Assembly (NCBI GenBank): GCA_031423015.1
Contig: JANPER010000135.1
Coordinates: 1 to 64,000, forward strand
Reading direction: 5' to 3'
Origin: DATGPD01 sp031423015
Lineage (GTDB): Bacteria; Planctomycetota; UBA1135; UBA2386
DNA: 64,000 bases
The notes beneath the pieces are model-generated. The model saw only the letters and a program-made list of their open reading frames with translations, searched no databases and was not told where the DNA came from. Below, piece by piece: positions 35,940 through 44,662 of this stretch (its first letter is position 1; every line of letters begins with the position of its first letter). The translations under genes and the position numbers were made by a program.

Positions 35940-37214
35940 ATGACGACCACTTGTGTCACCGGCATCCTGTGGGGTGACGAAGGCAAGGGCAAGATCATCG
36001 ACCTGCTCGCCCGCGACGCCGACTTCGTCGTGCGCTACGGCGGTGGGCACAACGCCGGCCACACCCTGATCTGGCGCGGCGACCGCCTCGTCCTGCACCT
36101 GGTCCCTTCCGGCATCCTCAACCCGCAGATCACCAATGTGATCGGCAACGGTGTCGTCGTCGACCCGATCCACCTGCGCGGCGAGATCGCGCGTCTGCGC
36201 GAGCGCGGCGTGGTGGTAGACCCCGGCCGCAACCTCCTGGTCTCCGAGCGGGCGCCTCTCATCTTGCCGCTGCACCAGGCCCTCGACCGCGTGATGGAAG
36301 GTCTGCGCGGGGCCGGCAAGATCGGCACCACCGGCCGCGGCATCGGTCCGGCCTACGCCGATCGGGCCTATCGTTCGGGCCTGCGCGTCGGCGACTTGTT
36401 GCGCCCCAAGGCCCAGCTGCGCGACGCGATCGGCGCTCTGGCGCGTGAAAAGGCGCCGTTGTTCGCCGCGCACGGCGGTCTCACCTTCGACGTCGACGCC
36501 GTGGCCAGCGAGCTGAGCGCGGTCGGTGCCGAGTTGCGGCCGGCCATCGCCGACACCGGCCACATCCTGCGCCAGGCCGTCCGCGACGGCAAACGCATCC
36601 TCTTCGAGGGGGCTCAGGGCGTGCTGCTCGACGTCGATCTGGGCACCTATCCCTACGTGACTTCGTCGAACGCTTCGCCCGCCGGCGTGCCGTCGGGGAC
36701 CGGCATCCCGCCGACCGCGTTGCAGCGGGTCGTCGGCGTGATTAAGGCGTATGCCACGCGCGTCGGCGAAGGGCCGTTCCCAACCGAGATCCCCGAGCCC
36801 GAGGTGGTGCGGTTGCGCGAGGCTGGTAACGAGTATGGCTCGACCACGCGCCGGCCCCGCCGCTGCGGCTGGTTCGATGCGGTTGCCGTGCGCTATGGCG
36901 TCGAAGTGTCGGGCGCTTCTGAGCTGTGCATGACGAATCTCGACGTGTTGTCGGGCTTCGATCCCCTGCGCATCGCGATCGCCTACCAGATGCCGGGCGG
37001 GCGCCTCGATCGCTTCCCGGCGTTCGGTCTCGAAGCGGCGAAGCCGATCTACGAGGAAGTGAAGGGCTTCGACGGCGACCTCACTGGCGTGCGTAAGTTC
37101 GAGGACTTGCCGCCTGCCGCGCGCCACTACGTCACCACGCTCGAGGCGCGCGTCGGCGTGCCGATCAAGCTGGTGTCGGTTGGCCCCGCGCGCGATCAGG
37201 TCATCCACCGATGA
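35940..37214 (+). CDS. purA: Adenylosuccinate synthetase
   Basis: It makes adenylosuccinate from IMP, aspartate and GTP, the first committed step to AMP. It is 424 residues, normal for the family. The GTP loop GDEGKGK, 'RYGGGHNAGHTL', 'IGTTGRGIGPAYADRAYR', 'LFEGAQGVLLDVDLGTYPYVTSSNASPAG', 'EYGSTTRRPRRCGWFD' and the C-terminal 'VSVGPARDQVI' are all in place. The ATG directly before TTTCVTGILWGDEGKGK is preferred over a GTG 21 nt upstream. It is first of a tight run of overlapping genes, purA-uppS-cdsA-phoH-ybeY. Confidence 0.95.
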   Translation: MTTTCVTGILWGDEGKGKIIDLLARDADFVVRYGGGHNAGHTLIWRGDRLVLHLVPSGILNPQITNVIGNGVVVDPIHLRGEIARLRERGVVVDPGRNLLVSERAPLILPLHQALDRVMEGLRGAGKIGTTGRGIGPAYADRAYRSGLRVGDLLRPKAQLRDAIGALAREKAPLFAAHGGLTFDVDAVASELSAVGAELRPAIADTGHILRQAVRDGKRILFEGAQGVLLDVDLGTYPYVTSSNASPAGVPSGTGIPPTALQRVVGVIKAYATRVGEGPFPTEIPEPEVVRLREAGNEYGSTTRRPRRCGWFDAVAVRYGVEVSGASELCMTNLDVLSGFDPLRIAIAYQMPGGRLDRFPAFGLEAAKPIYEEVKGFDGDLTGVRKFEDLPPAARHYVTTLEARVGVPIKLVSVGPARDQVIHR

Positions 37215-37957
37215 CTCAGCGGGTTGGTGCGCAGTCGGCGGACGGCTCCGGCATGTCGGTGCCGCGCTCGGTTGCGATCATCATGGACGGCAACGGCCGT
37301 TGGGCGCGCTCGCGCGGCTTCGAGCGCATTCGTGGCCACGAGAACGGCATCGAAGCGGTGCGCGATACGGTCACGGAGTGCGCGCGCCTCGGCGTGCACT
37401 GGCTGACGCTCTACGCATTCTCCGAAGAGAACTGGGCGCGACCGCAGCGCGAGATCAACCTGTTGATGGGTCTGCTGCGCCGCTTCCTCACCGAGGAGCG
37501 CCCGATCCTGATGCAGAACCGCGTGCGCTTGGTGCACGCCGGTCGCCGCCAGCGCCTGACCGCGGATGTGTTGGCGATCCTCGACGAGACGATCGCGCTG
37601 ACGGCGGCGAACCAGGGCATGACCCTCTGTCTGGCGATCTCCTACGGCGGCCGCGCCGAACTCGTCGACGCCATGCGGAAGGTGGCGCAACAGGTGCAGC
37701 GCGGCGAAGTCCAGCCCGACGCGATCGACGAGGCGACCATTGCCGGTGCGCTGTACCAGCCGGCGATGCCCGACCCCGACCTGCTGATTCGCACCGCGGG
37801 CGAGCTTCGGGTCAGCAACTTCCTGCTGTGGCAGATCAGCTACGCCGAGATGTGGGTCACCGACGTATGCTGGCCGGAGTTCCGCAAGCAACACCTCCAG
37901 GCTGCCTTCTCCGCGTTTAGCAAACGTGTCCGCCGGTTTGGTTCCGTCGCTCCCTGA
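37211..37957 (+). CDS. uppS: Isoprenyl transferase (undecaprenyl diphosphate synthase)
   Basis: A cis-prenyltransferase that builds undecaprenyl diphosphate, the lipid carrier for cell-wall and polysaccharide precursors. Hallmarks: IIMDGNGRWA, 'RGHENGIEAVRDTV', 'LTLYAFSEENWARP' and the C-terminal IRTAGELRVSNFLLWQISYAEMW. It is 248 residues. Its ATG overlaps the purA stop (ATGA). An internal ATG at 37253, just before the conserved core, is an alternative start. Confidence 0.95.
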   Translation: MTQRVGAQSADGSGMSVPRSVAIIMDGNGRWARSRGFERIRGHENGIEAVRDTVTECARLGVHWLTLYAFSEENWARPQREINLLMGLLRRFLTEERPILMQNRVRLVHAGRRQRLTADVLAILDETIALTAANQGMTLCLAISYGGRAELVDAMRKVAQQVQRGEVQPDAIDEATIAGALYQPAMPDPDLLIRTAGELRVSNFLLWQISYAEMWVTDVCWPEFRKQHLQAAFSAFSKRVRRFGSVAP

Positions 37958-38834
37958 GCCCGCGCTGCCCTCGCCGGCCGCGCCGTCGCGCCGCCGCGCG
38001 CCCGAACTGCGTACGCGCACGATCTTCTCGTCGCTGATGCTGTTGACCGTCGCCGGTCTCTACTGGCTCGACGTCACCCAGACCGACGGCAAACTGTGCG
38101 CCGGCGTGCTCGGCGTGCTGGCGGTCGCCGGCGTGCACGAATTCATCGTCATGCTGCGCGGCGCTGGCTTCGCGGTGGCGCGCGCCCTGTTGCTCGCGTG
38201 CACGGCGGCCCTCGCTGGCGTCGCCTTCCTCTTTGGCTGGCAGTCGGTCGACCGCGAGCTGTATCCCCTGGTCATCGCGACCTTCGCGCTGCTGTTTCCG
38301 ATCGCCTGGCGCTCGCTCATGCGGGAGCGCATGGGGCGCGGCCTGGAAGAACAGGGCGCGACTCTGTTGGCCTTCATCAGCATCGCCTGGCCGATGTATC
38401 TGGCGCAGGGCCTGGTGCTGCGCCACCCGCCGTCGGCGCTGTACGTGGTTCTGGTGTGCAAGGGGGGCGATATCGGCGGCTACCTGTGCGGCTCGTTCTT
38501 TGGCCGGCACAAGCTGATCCCGCACGTGAGCCCCGGCAAGACGGTCGAGGGCGCCCTCGGCAGCATGCTGTTCTCGTGCGGGCTAGCGGTCGTGCTGCGC
38601 GGCCTTCTGCTGGAGCCCCACGTGGTGCTTGGGTTGACCACGGCGCTCCTGGTCGGGATCATGTTGAACATGACGACACAGGTTGGCGACCTGGTCGAGT
38701 CGATGTTGAAGAGGCGCTGCGGTGTCAAGGACTCCGCGGCGCTGTTGCCGGCGCATGGTGGTGTCCTGGACATCATCGATAGCCTGTTGTTCTCGTTCCC
38801 GACCTTCCTGCTGATCGTCACCCTAGTCACTTGA
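37926..38834 (+). CDS. cdsA: Phosphatidate cytidylyltransferase
   Basis: A membrane enzyme making CDP-diacylglycerol from phosphatidate and CTP, the entry to phospholipid synthesis. It is 302 residues, with about seven hydrophobic helices and the C-terminal signature region: KGGDIGGYLCGSFFGRHKL, SPGKTVEGALG, 'TQVGDLVESMLKRRCGVKDSAALLPAHGGVLDIIDSLLF' in the right order. A GTG start overlaps uppS by 32 bp. The residues before the first helix (about 1-32) are Pro/Arg-rich, so a later start is possible. uppS-cdsA adjacency is widespread in bacteria. Confidence 0.93.
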   Translation: MSAGLVPSLPEPALPSPAAPSRRRAPELRTRTIFSSLMLLTVAGLYWLDVTQTDGKLCAGVLGVLAVAGVHEFIVMLRGAGFAVARALLLACTAALAGVAFLFGWQSVDRELYPLVIATFALLFPIAWRSLMRERMGRGLEEQGATLLAFISIAWPMYLAQGLVLRHPPSALYVVLVCKGGDIGGYLCGSFFGRHKLIPHVSPGKTVEGALGSMLFSCGLAVVLRGLLLEPHVVLGLTTALLVGIMLNMTTQVGDLVESMLKRRCGVKDSAALLPAHGGVLDIIDSLLFSFPTFLLIVTLVT

Positions 38835-39802
38835 AAGACCCACAACCCGGCAACGGCCAGGGCACCGAGCACGTGGTCTCGGTGCAGTCGTCCGAAGAAG
38901 CTCGCACGTTGCTCGGGCCGCTCGACAGCAACGCCCGCCTGATCCGGCAGATCTACGGCGTCAACGTGCTGGCAAGGGATGGCAGCTTGCGCCTGCTGGG
39001 CGACGCGCTGCGCGTCGAGGCGGTGCGCGAAGTATTCGAATGGGGGCTCGAGAGTCTGCGTGCGGGACGCCCCATGAGCACCAACGACATCGCGCATCGG
39101 CTACGCGCGTTGCCCGGGGTCGACCCAGGCGCGACGGACCCGACGCTGCCTCGCCCGGTGCTTCGCCGCGGCCAGGTGCGCGCGCGCACCGATGGGCAAG
39201 GTCGATACCTGCGTGGGCTGCAAGAACACGACGTGGTGTTCGCGGTGGGTCCGGCCGGCACCGGCAAGACGTTCTTGGCAGTCGCCGCGGCCGTCGAAGC
39301 GCTCAAGGCGGGCGCGGTGCGGCGCTTGGTGTTGGTGCGCCCGGCGGTCGAGGCGGGCGAGAAGCTCGGGTTCTTGCCGGGCGACTTGGAGGCCAAGGTG
39401 CACCCGTACCTGCGTCCGCTCTACGACGCGTTGCAAGACCTGCTCGATCCGCGCACCTACGAGCGCTACCTCGAAGCCGAGATCATCGAGGTCTGCCCGC
39501 TCGCCTACATGCGCGGTCGCACGCTGAACGACTCGTTCGTCATCTTGGACGAGGCGCAGAACACCACCGTGCCGCAGATGATGATGTTCTTGACGCGCAT
39601 GGGGGAGGGCTCGCGCATGGTGGTGACCGGCGACCCGACGCAAGTGGATCTGCCCAAGAAGGTGCGGTCCGGCCTTGCCGACGCCTTGCGTCGCTTCCGC
39701 GGCGTGGAGGGGATCGGCGTCGTCGAACTGACACGCAAAGACGTGGTGCGACACGCTTTAGTGCAGCGCATCCTGCAGGCGTACGGCGGGCGCGAGGCGT
39801 AG
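38831..39802 (+). CDS. phoH: PhoH-family ATPase
   Basis: A 323-residue PhoH protein. Residues about 1-100 form the N-terminal KH-like domain. The ATPase core has Walker A GPAGTGKTF, 'VLVRPAVEAGEKLGFLPGDLEAKVHPYLRPLYDAL', Walker B FVILDEAQN and 'VVTGDPTQVDLP'. PhoH proteins are proposed RNA helicase/ATPase partners of YbeY, which is the next gene. The TTG start overlaps the cdsA stop (TTGA). In many bacteria a 7TM HDED hydrolase gene sits between phoH and ybeY; here it is absent. Confidence 0.93.
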   Translation: MKDPQPGNGQGTEHVVSVQSSEEARTLLGPLDSNARLIRQIYGVNVLARDGSLRLLGDALRVEAVREVFEWGLESLRAGRPMSTNDIAHRLRALPGVDPGATDPTLPRPVLRRGQVRARTDGQGRYLRGLQEHDVVFAVGPAGTGKTFLAVAAAVEALKAGAVRRLVLVRPAVEAGEKLGFLPGDLEAKVHPYLRPLYDALQDLLDPRTYERYLEAEIIEVCPLAYMRGRTLNDSFVILDEAQNTTVPQMMMFLTRMGEGSRMVVTGDPTQVDLPKKVRSGLADALRRFRGVEGIGVVELTRKDVVRHALVQRILQAYGGREA

Positions 39803-39813
39803 CCCGGCTCGCC

Positions 39814-40239
39814 GTGGCGGAGATCGAAGTGATCGACCGCTTTGCCGGGTCACCGGGCGACCGTGAGCTGGCGATCCGCGCGGCGCGCGCTGCCCGGCTC
39901 TTCGCGCACGCCGAAGATCTCGCCGTGAGCCTGCTTCTGACTTCAGACGAGGAGATCGCGCGCTTGCACGGCGAGCATCTGCAGGATCCGACGCCCACCG
40001 ACGTGATGTCGTTCCCCATGGACGGCGGCGTCGAAGTGGTAGTGAGCGTCGAGTGCGCGCAGACCAAGTCGCGCGCGCACGGCGGCGCGCGCGATGCCGA
40101 ACTCGCGTTGTACGTCGTGCACGGCGTGCTGCACGCTTGCGGCTTCGACGACCAGACACCGCAGGAACGCGCGCGCATGCGCGACGCGGAGTGCGCGGTG
40201 CTCGCATCACTCGGTTTGCGCGCGTCGCGTGTCGACTGA
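39814..40239 (+). CDS. ybeY: Endoribonuclease/rRNA maturation factor YbeY
   Basis: A 141-residue YbeY, the metal-dependent RNase needed for 16S rRNA 3'-end processing and ribosome quality control. 'HLQDPTPTDVMSFPM' and 'HGVLHACGFDD' identify it. The family metal motif is HxxxHxxxxxH; here the third position is Asp instead of His. Asp can bind zinc, so activity may be kept, but the change is worth noting. GTG start 11 nt after phoH, last in the purA-uppS-cdsA-phoH-ybeY run. A longer reading would lie inside phoH. Confidence 0.9.
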   Translation: MAEIEVIDRFAGSPGDRELAIRAARAARLFAHAEDLAVSLLLTSDEEIARLHGEHLQDPTPTDVMSFPMDGGVEVVVSVECAQTKSRAHGGARDAELALYVVHGVLHACGFDDQTPQERARMRDAECAVLASLGLRASRVD

Positions 40240-40336
40240 TCGTCGAGCGATGTGGTGTTGCGACGTGGTGTGCAACGTGAATCACATTGCATCGACTGCA
40301 TTGCAAGCGGCTGGATGTTCGATAGACTCTGCACGC

Positions 40337-41257
40337 ATGATCACGATGGTGCGCATGAGCGCGCGCGTGATCGGCGGTTTGCTTCGCGAGACGGTGCACA
40401 AGATCTCGACCGACTCTCTGGCTCGACAACTGCGTGAGGACGCGAGTGCGTCCGCGTCGTCGCAGCTCACCGTCGTGCTGCCCGCGGTTGTGGTCGACGA
40501 CTCAGCGCCTTCTTCGCAGGGTGGTGGTAGCGCTGGCCTGGCCTTGCGCGAGCGCGGCGACAGCCTGTTGACCCGTTACCGCGCGCGCCCAAACGTGCGT
40601 CTGCGCAACCAGCTCATCGAACGCTACCGCGGCATGGTCGAAGCGATGGCGCATGCGCTGGCGCAGCGCCTGCCGGCTAGCGTCGATCCGCAAGATCTCG
40701 TGCACGCCGGCATCTGGGGCCTGATGCACGCGCTGACCGCCTACCGCCCGGAGCGCGGCGCCACGTTCATCGGGTTCATGCGGGTGCGCGTCCGCGGCGC
40801 CATGATCGACGAGTTGCGTCACATGGATCGCTTCGCGCGCACCCAGCGCCATCGCACGCGTCGGCGCGAGGCCGCCGTCGAGCGCTTGCGCGCCGAGTTG
40901 CAGCGCGAACCTTCGGACGCTGAACTGGCAGAAGAGCTCGGCCTGTCCGAACGGCGCTACCGGCTGCGCTTTGCCGGCGCCGGCACCACGCGAGTCCACG
41001 AGCTCGACTCGACCACCGACGACTTGCCCGACGACACGGCCGAGCACCCCGCCGACCCGGTCGACCGCGCCGACCTGCTGCGACGCATCGAAGCGACCTT
41101 GTCACCGGTGGAATGGCGGGTGCTGCGTCTGCACTACCTGGAGGGGATGTCGGGCAAGGACGTGGCGCGCAAGCTGCGGTTGTCGCCCGCGCGAGTGTGT
41201 CAGATCCACTTGCGCGTGTTGTCGCGCCTCAAGGCCAAGCTCGGCTCGGCGATGTGA
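40337..41257 (+). CDS. Sigma-70 family factor (FliA/WhiG/SigB-like)
   Basis: A 306-residue sigma factor. After a non-conserved N-terminus (about 1-80) come region 2 ('LRNQLIERYRGMVEAMAHALAQRLPASVDPQDLVHAGIWGLMHALTAYRPERGATFIGFMRVRVRGAMIDELR'), region 3 ('RRREAAVERLRAELQREPSDAELAEELGLSERRYR') and region 4 ('LSPVEWRVLRLHYLEGMSGKDVARKLRLSPARVCQIHLRVLSRLKAKL'). This domain set is that of the FliA/WhiG/SigB group, not ECF. No flagellar or anti-sigma gene is nearby, so the regulon is unknown. ATG at 40337 preceded by 97 bp. Confidence 0.9.
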   Translation: MITMVRMSARVIGGLLRETVHKISTDSLARQLREDASASASSQLTVVLPAVVVDDSAPSSQGGGSAGLALRERGDSLLTRYRARPNVRLRNQLIERYRGMVEAMAHALAQRLPASVDPQDLVHAGIWGLMHALTAYRPERGATFIGFMRVRVRGAMIDELRHMDRFARTQRHRTRRREAAVERLRAELQREPSDAELAEELGLSERRYRLRFAGAGTTRVHELDSTTDDLPDDTAEHPADPVDRADLLRRIEATLSPVEWRVLRLHYLEGMSGKDVARKLRLSPARVCQIHLRVLSRLKAKLGSAM

Positions 41258-41343
41258 AGCCGTGGCCCGCGGTGCGGCCGCGCGGTTGGAGCCAGAACGG
41301 CCCTGCGGTAGGCTCGCGGTCTTCTCTCTGCCAAAGGACTGCC

Positions 41344-42069
41344 ATGTCACGACTCGTCATCTCTGCCCTTCTCTCCGTCTTGACGCTGGCCGGCGCGTCG
41401 CGTGCGCAATCCGGGGTCGACTTGCACACCGTGCGGGTCGCGCCGCGCGGCGACGTCGTCGTGGTGTACTCGAAGACCTTCGCGACGTGCGCCCACATGC
41501 TGACGCCGAGTCTGCAACTCGTGCACACCAACAACATCTTCTGCACGCTTGCGGATCAGGTCGGCTCGGTGCACCCCTCGACCGCGTTCAACGCCAACTT
41601 CGTGGTGGGGAACCCGGTGCGCTTGTGTCACGGCAACAACTACAACCAGTGCAGTCCGCTGGTGACGGTTTCCGCTGGCGCGACTCTGTCGGCGGACAAC
41701 TGGAATCTCTCGCTGCAGAGCGGCGGCACGCAGACCTTCACCCTCGACGCCGGCGCCGCGTGGGCCGGGCGTTCCTATCTCCTGCTCGGCACGGCGAGCG
41801 GCACCGCCGGGTTTCCCTTCGGCCCGCACCAGATTCCGCTCACGCCCGACGGCTACTTCTTCTTCACCGCGTCGAACCCAAACACGTTCCCGCTCTCGGG
41901 TTCCGCGGGCGCACTGAACGCCGCCGGCGTCGCCGGCGCCGCGTTCACGCTGCCGCCCGGCTTGCCTGCCGGCCTGGCTGGCCTGGTGTTGCACCACGCC
42001 TTCGTCGTGCTCGGCCCGACTACGGTGTTGGCGGTGAGCAACCCGTGGCCGCTGACGTTCCGGCCTTAG
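41344..42069 (+). CDS. Exported beta-rich protein, unknown function
   Basis: A 241-residue secreted protein: signal peptide (MSRLVISALLSVLTLAGASRAQ), then 'CAHMLTPSLQLVHTNNIFC' and a Cys-rich 'RLCHGNNYNQCSP', followed by a beta-sandwich-like domain (about 110-241; 'TFTLDAGAAWAGRSYLLLGTASG', 'VLAVSNPWPLTF'). The C-terminal domain resembles the small modules on other exported proteins in this window. The stop codon is created at the edge of a MITE-like element (next entry), which starts within its last base. Function unknown. Confidence 0.65.
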   Translation: MSRLVISALLSVLTLAGASRAQSGVDLHTVRVAPRGDVVVVYSKTFATCAHMLTPSLQLVHTNNIFCTLADQVGSVHPSTAFNANFVVGNPVRLCHGNNYNQCSPLVTVSAGATLSADNWNLSLQSGGTQTFTLDAGAAWAGRSYLLLGTASGTAGFPFGPHQIPLTPDGYFFFTASNPNTFPLSGSAGALNAAGVAGAAFTLPPGLPAGLAGLVLHHAFVVLGPTTVLAVSNPWPLTFRP

Positions 42070-42228
42070 GGCCCGACAGACAATAACTGCGCAGTTTGGG
42101 CTGGCCCGCGACCTACGAGGCGGCGTTGGCCGACCACCGCGTATTGCCAGGAATAAGACTGCGGCGGGCGCCTTGCCACGAACGCCGCGGACTCACCCCA
42201 AACTGCGTACTTATTGTTTGTCGGGCCC
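42069..42228. mobile_element. MITE-like element with 30-bp terminal inverted repeats
   Basis: A 160-bp element between two TTA trinucleotides (42066-42068 and 42229-42231), a likely target duplication. Its left end (gggcccgacagacaataact, continuing to 42100) matches the inverted right end (42197-42228) with 3 mismatches. The interior, about 95 bp, has no coding capacity. It lies directly after the stop of a secreted-protein gene; removing it with one TTA restores cctta-ggcgg and keeps the same TAG. Alternatively it is a long hairpin serving as a terminator. Confidence 0.65.
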
Positions 42229-42409
42229 TTAGGCGGTCGCGCGCGCCGACCGCGCCGACCGACACCCGCTGGATTGCAGCCGTGCGCGCGCTAGCCTGAG
42301 ATCGACACGTGCAGGCGATGCTCGGGGCGCGTGGCCCCTGCTCAGCGCGCTTGTGGTGTTCGGTCAGGTCTCAAGTTCGGCACCGACAGAGCCGAGGTTG
42401 TGCAATTCA

Positions 42410-44596
42410 GTGTCCATTCACGCCCGTCGCGTCGCTCTCCAGTCCATCCTCGACAAGCAGCCGTTCGTCAATCCGTTCGACGACGGCACGCCGCTGCCCG
42501 AGTTGTTCGGCCAGAACGTGTTCGGCCCCGAGCAGATGCGTTCGCGCCTGCCCGAAGCCGCCTACAAGTCGTTGCGGTCGTGCATGGAGCAGGGGCAAGA
42601 GCTGGATCCGGCACTGGCTGACCTCGTCGCCAACGCGATGAAGGAGTGGGCGGTCGAGCGCGGCGCCACGCACTTCACGCACTGGTTCCAGCCGATGACC
42701 GGCCAGACCGCCGAGAAGCACGACTCCTTCCTGAGCCTCGAGGGCAACCGCCTGTTGCTGGAGTTTTCTGGCAAGGCGCTGATCAAGGGTGAGCCCGACG
42801 CTTCGTCGTTTCCCTCCGGTGGTCTGCGTGCCACGTTCGAGGCGCGCGGCTACACCGCGTGGGATCCGACGTCGCCCGCCTTCATCCGCCAGACGCGTTC
42901 CAGCGCCACGCTCTGCGTGCCGACCGCGTTTTGCTCGTGGACCGGCGAAGCCCTCGACGAGAAGACGCCCCTGCTGCGCAGCTGCGAGGCGCTCAACCGC
43001 GCTGCGGTGCGCATGCTGAAGTTGCTCGGCGACGACCGCGTGCAGTTCGTGTATCCGACGGTCGGCGCCGAACAGGAGTATTTCTTGATCGACCGCGCGT
43101 TCTACCTGGCGCGCCCCGACCTCATCACCAGCGGCCGCACGCTGTTTGGTGCGCGCCCCCCCAAGGGCCAGGAGCTGGAAGACCACTACTTCGGCTCGAT
43201 CAGCCCGCGCGTGCTCGCCTTCATGCACGACCTCGAGCGTGAGTTGTGGCGCCTCGGTGTGCCGCTGAAGACGCGGCACAACGAGGTGGCGCCGTCGCAA
43301 TACGAGTTGGCGCCGATCTTCGAGCGCTCGACCATCGCGTCCGACCACAACATGCTCACCATGGAGTGTCTGCGCCAGGTGGCGGCGCGGCACGGCTTCC
43401 AGTGCTTGCTGCACGAGAAGCCGTTTGCCGGCATCAACGGGTCGGGCAAGCACAACAACTTCTCGATGTCGACCGACTACGGCGACAACTTGTTGGAGCC
43501 GGGTCACACGCCGGAAGAGAACATGCGCTTCGTCGTGTTCTTGACGGCGATGATCCGCGCCGTCGACAAGCACGCCGACCTGGTGCGTCTGTCAGTGGCG
43601 CACGCCGGCAACGATCATCGCCTCGGCGCCAACGAAGCGCCGCCGGCGATCATCTCGATCTACCTGGGCGAGCAGTTGTCCGACGTGGTCGACGCGTTGA
43701 TCGCGGGCACGCAGCGGACCAACGACAAGGCCGCGCGCACCATGCGCCTGGGGGTGAACACGCTGCCGTCGCTGCCGCGCGACGCCACCGACCGCAACCG
43801 CACGTCGCCGTTTGCCTTCACCGGCAACAAGTTCGAGTTCCGCGCCGTCGGTTCGAGCCAGGCGATCGCGCGGCCGAACATCTTCTTGAACACCATCGTC
43901 GCCGACTCCTTGCAGGTCATGGCCGATGAGATCGAGAAGGAAGCCAGCGGCAAGGGGCGCGAGGTCGCGGTGCAGCAGATGGTGCAGGCGACTCTGAAGC
44001 AGCACAGGCGCGTGATCTTCAACGGCAACGGCTATTCCCAGGAGTGGCATGTCGAGGCCGAGCGCCGCGGCCTTCCCAACTTCCGCAACGCGGTCGACGC
44101 CATCGGCCGCTACGCCGCCGCCGACACCGTGGCGGTGTTCGAGCGGCAGCACGTTCTGTCGGCCAAGGAGGTCGAGTCGCGCATGCACATCATGTTCGAG
44201 GCCTACAGCAAGGCGATCGCCGTCGAGGCGCAGACCGCGCTGTCGATCGCCGGCTCCATGATCTTGCCGGTTGCACTCAAGCACCAAGAGCAGGCCGCCA
44301 AGTCGATCGCCGCGGCGCGCGCCGGGGGCATCAAGGACCTCGCCAACCAAGACGCCCACCTGCGCCAGGTGAGCGGCCGCATCGAGTCCCTACTGCTTGG
44401 CGTCGATGTCTTGCAGAAGGCCTTCGACCACGCCGAGAAGCACAACGGCGACGTCAAGGAGCACGCGACGACCTACCGCGACGGCGTGGTGCCGGCGATC
44501 GCGCGCCTGCGCGAGGTGGTGGACGCGCTCGAAGTCCTGGTCGACGACGAGCTATGGCCGCTGCCGAAGTACCGCGAGATGCTGTTCGTGCACTGA
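42410..44596 (+). CDS. glnN: Glutamine synthetase type III
   Basis: An ATP-dependent ammonia-assimilating enzyme of the large GSIII class, 728 residues (GSIII usually about 700-730, unlike GSI about 450). Class blocks: 'FGQNVFG', 'THFTHWFQPMTGQTAEKHDSFL', 'TVGAEQEYFLID', 'HNEVAPSQYELAP', 'GINGSGKHNNFSM' and 'NRTSPFAFTGNKFEFRAVGSSQ'. The GTG at 42410 is preferred; an in-frame reading from 42353 adds residues unlike the family. No PII or ammonium-transporter gene is beside it. The 178 bp between the MITE-like element and this start show no gene. Confidence 0.95.
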   Translation: MSIHARRVALQSILDKQPFVNPFDDGTPLPELFGQNVFGPEQMRSRLPEAAYKSLRSCMEQGQELDPALADLVANAMKEWAVERGATHFTHWFQPMTGQTAEKHDSFLSLEGNRLLLEFSGKALIKGEPDASSFPSGGLRATFEARGYTAWDPTSPAFIRQTRSSATLCVPTAFCSWTGEALDEKTPLLRSCEALNRAAVRMLKLLGDDRVQFVYPTVGAEQEYFLIDRAFYLARPDLITSGRTLFGARPPKGQELEDHYFGSISPRVLAFMHDLERELWRLGVPLKTRHNEVAPSQYELAPIFERSTIASDHNMLTMECLRQVAARHGFQCLLHEKPFAGINGSGKHNNFSMSTDYGDNLLEPGHTPEENMRFVVFLTAMIRAVDKHADLVRLSVAHAGNDHRLGANEAPPAIISIYLGEQLSDVVDALIAGTQRTNDKAARTMRLGVNTLPSLPRDATDRNRTSPFAFTGNKFEFRAVGSSQAIARPNIFLNTIVADSLQVMADEIEKEASGKGREVAVQQMVQATLKQHRRVIFNGNGYSQEWHVEAERRGLPNFRNAVDAIGRYAAADTVAVFERQHVLSAKEVESRMHIMFEAYSKAIAVEAQTALSIAGSMILPVALKHQEQAAKSIAAARAGGIKDLANQDAHLRQVSGRIESLLLGVDVLQKAFDHAEKHNGDVKEHATTYRDGVVPAIARLREVVDALEVLVDDELWPLPKYREMLFVH

Positions 44597-44662
44597 GGTT
44601 GGGGCGGGGCAAGGTGGTGCTGAACTCGCGGTTCATTGCCATTGTCGAAGACGATGGTCGAC

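Noticed and set aside
40261..40320. ttgcatcgactgcattgcaa near the sigma-factor gene as an operator
   Set aside because: The arms are only 5 bp with a 10-bp spacer; too weak to support without comparison to relatives.
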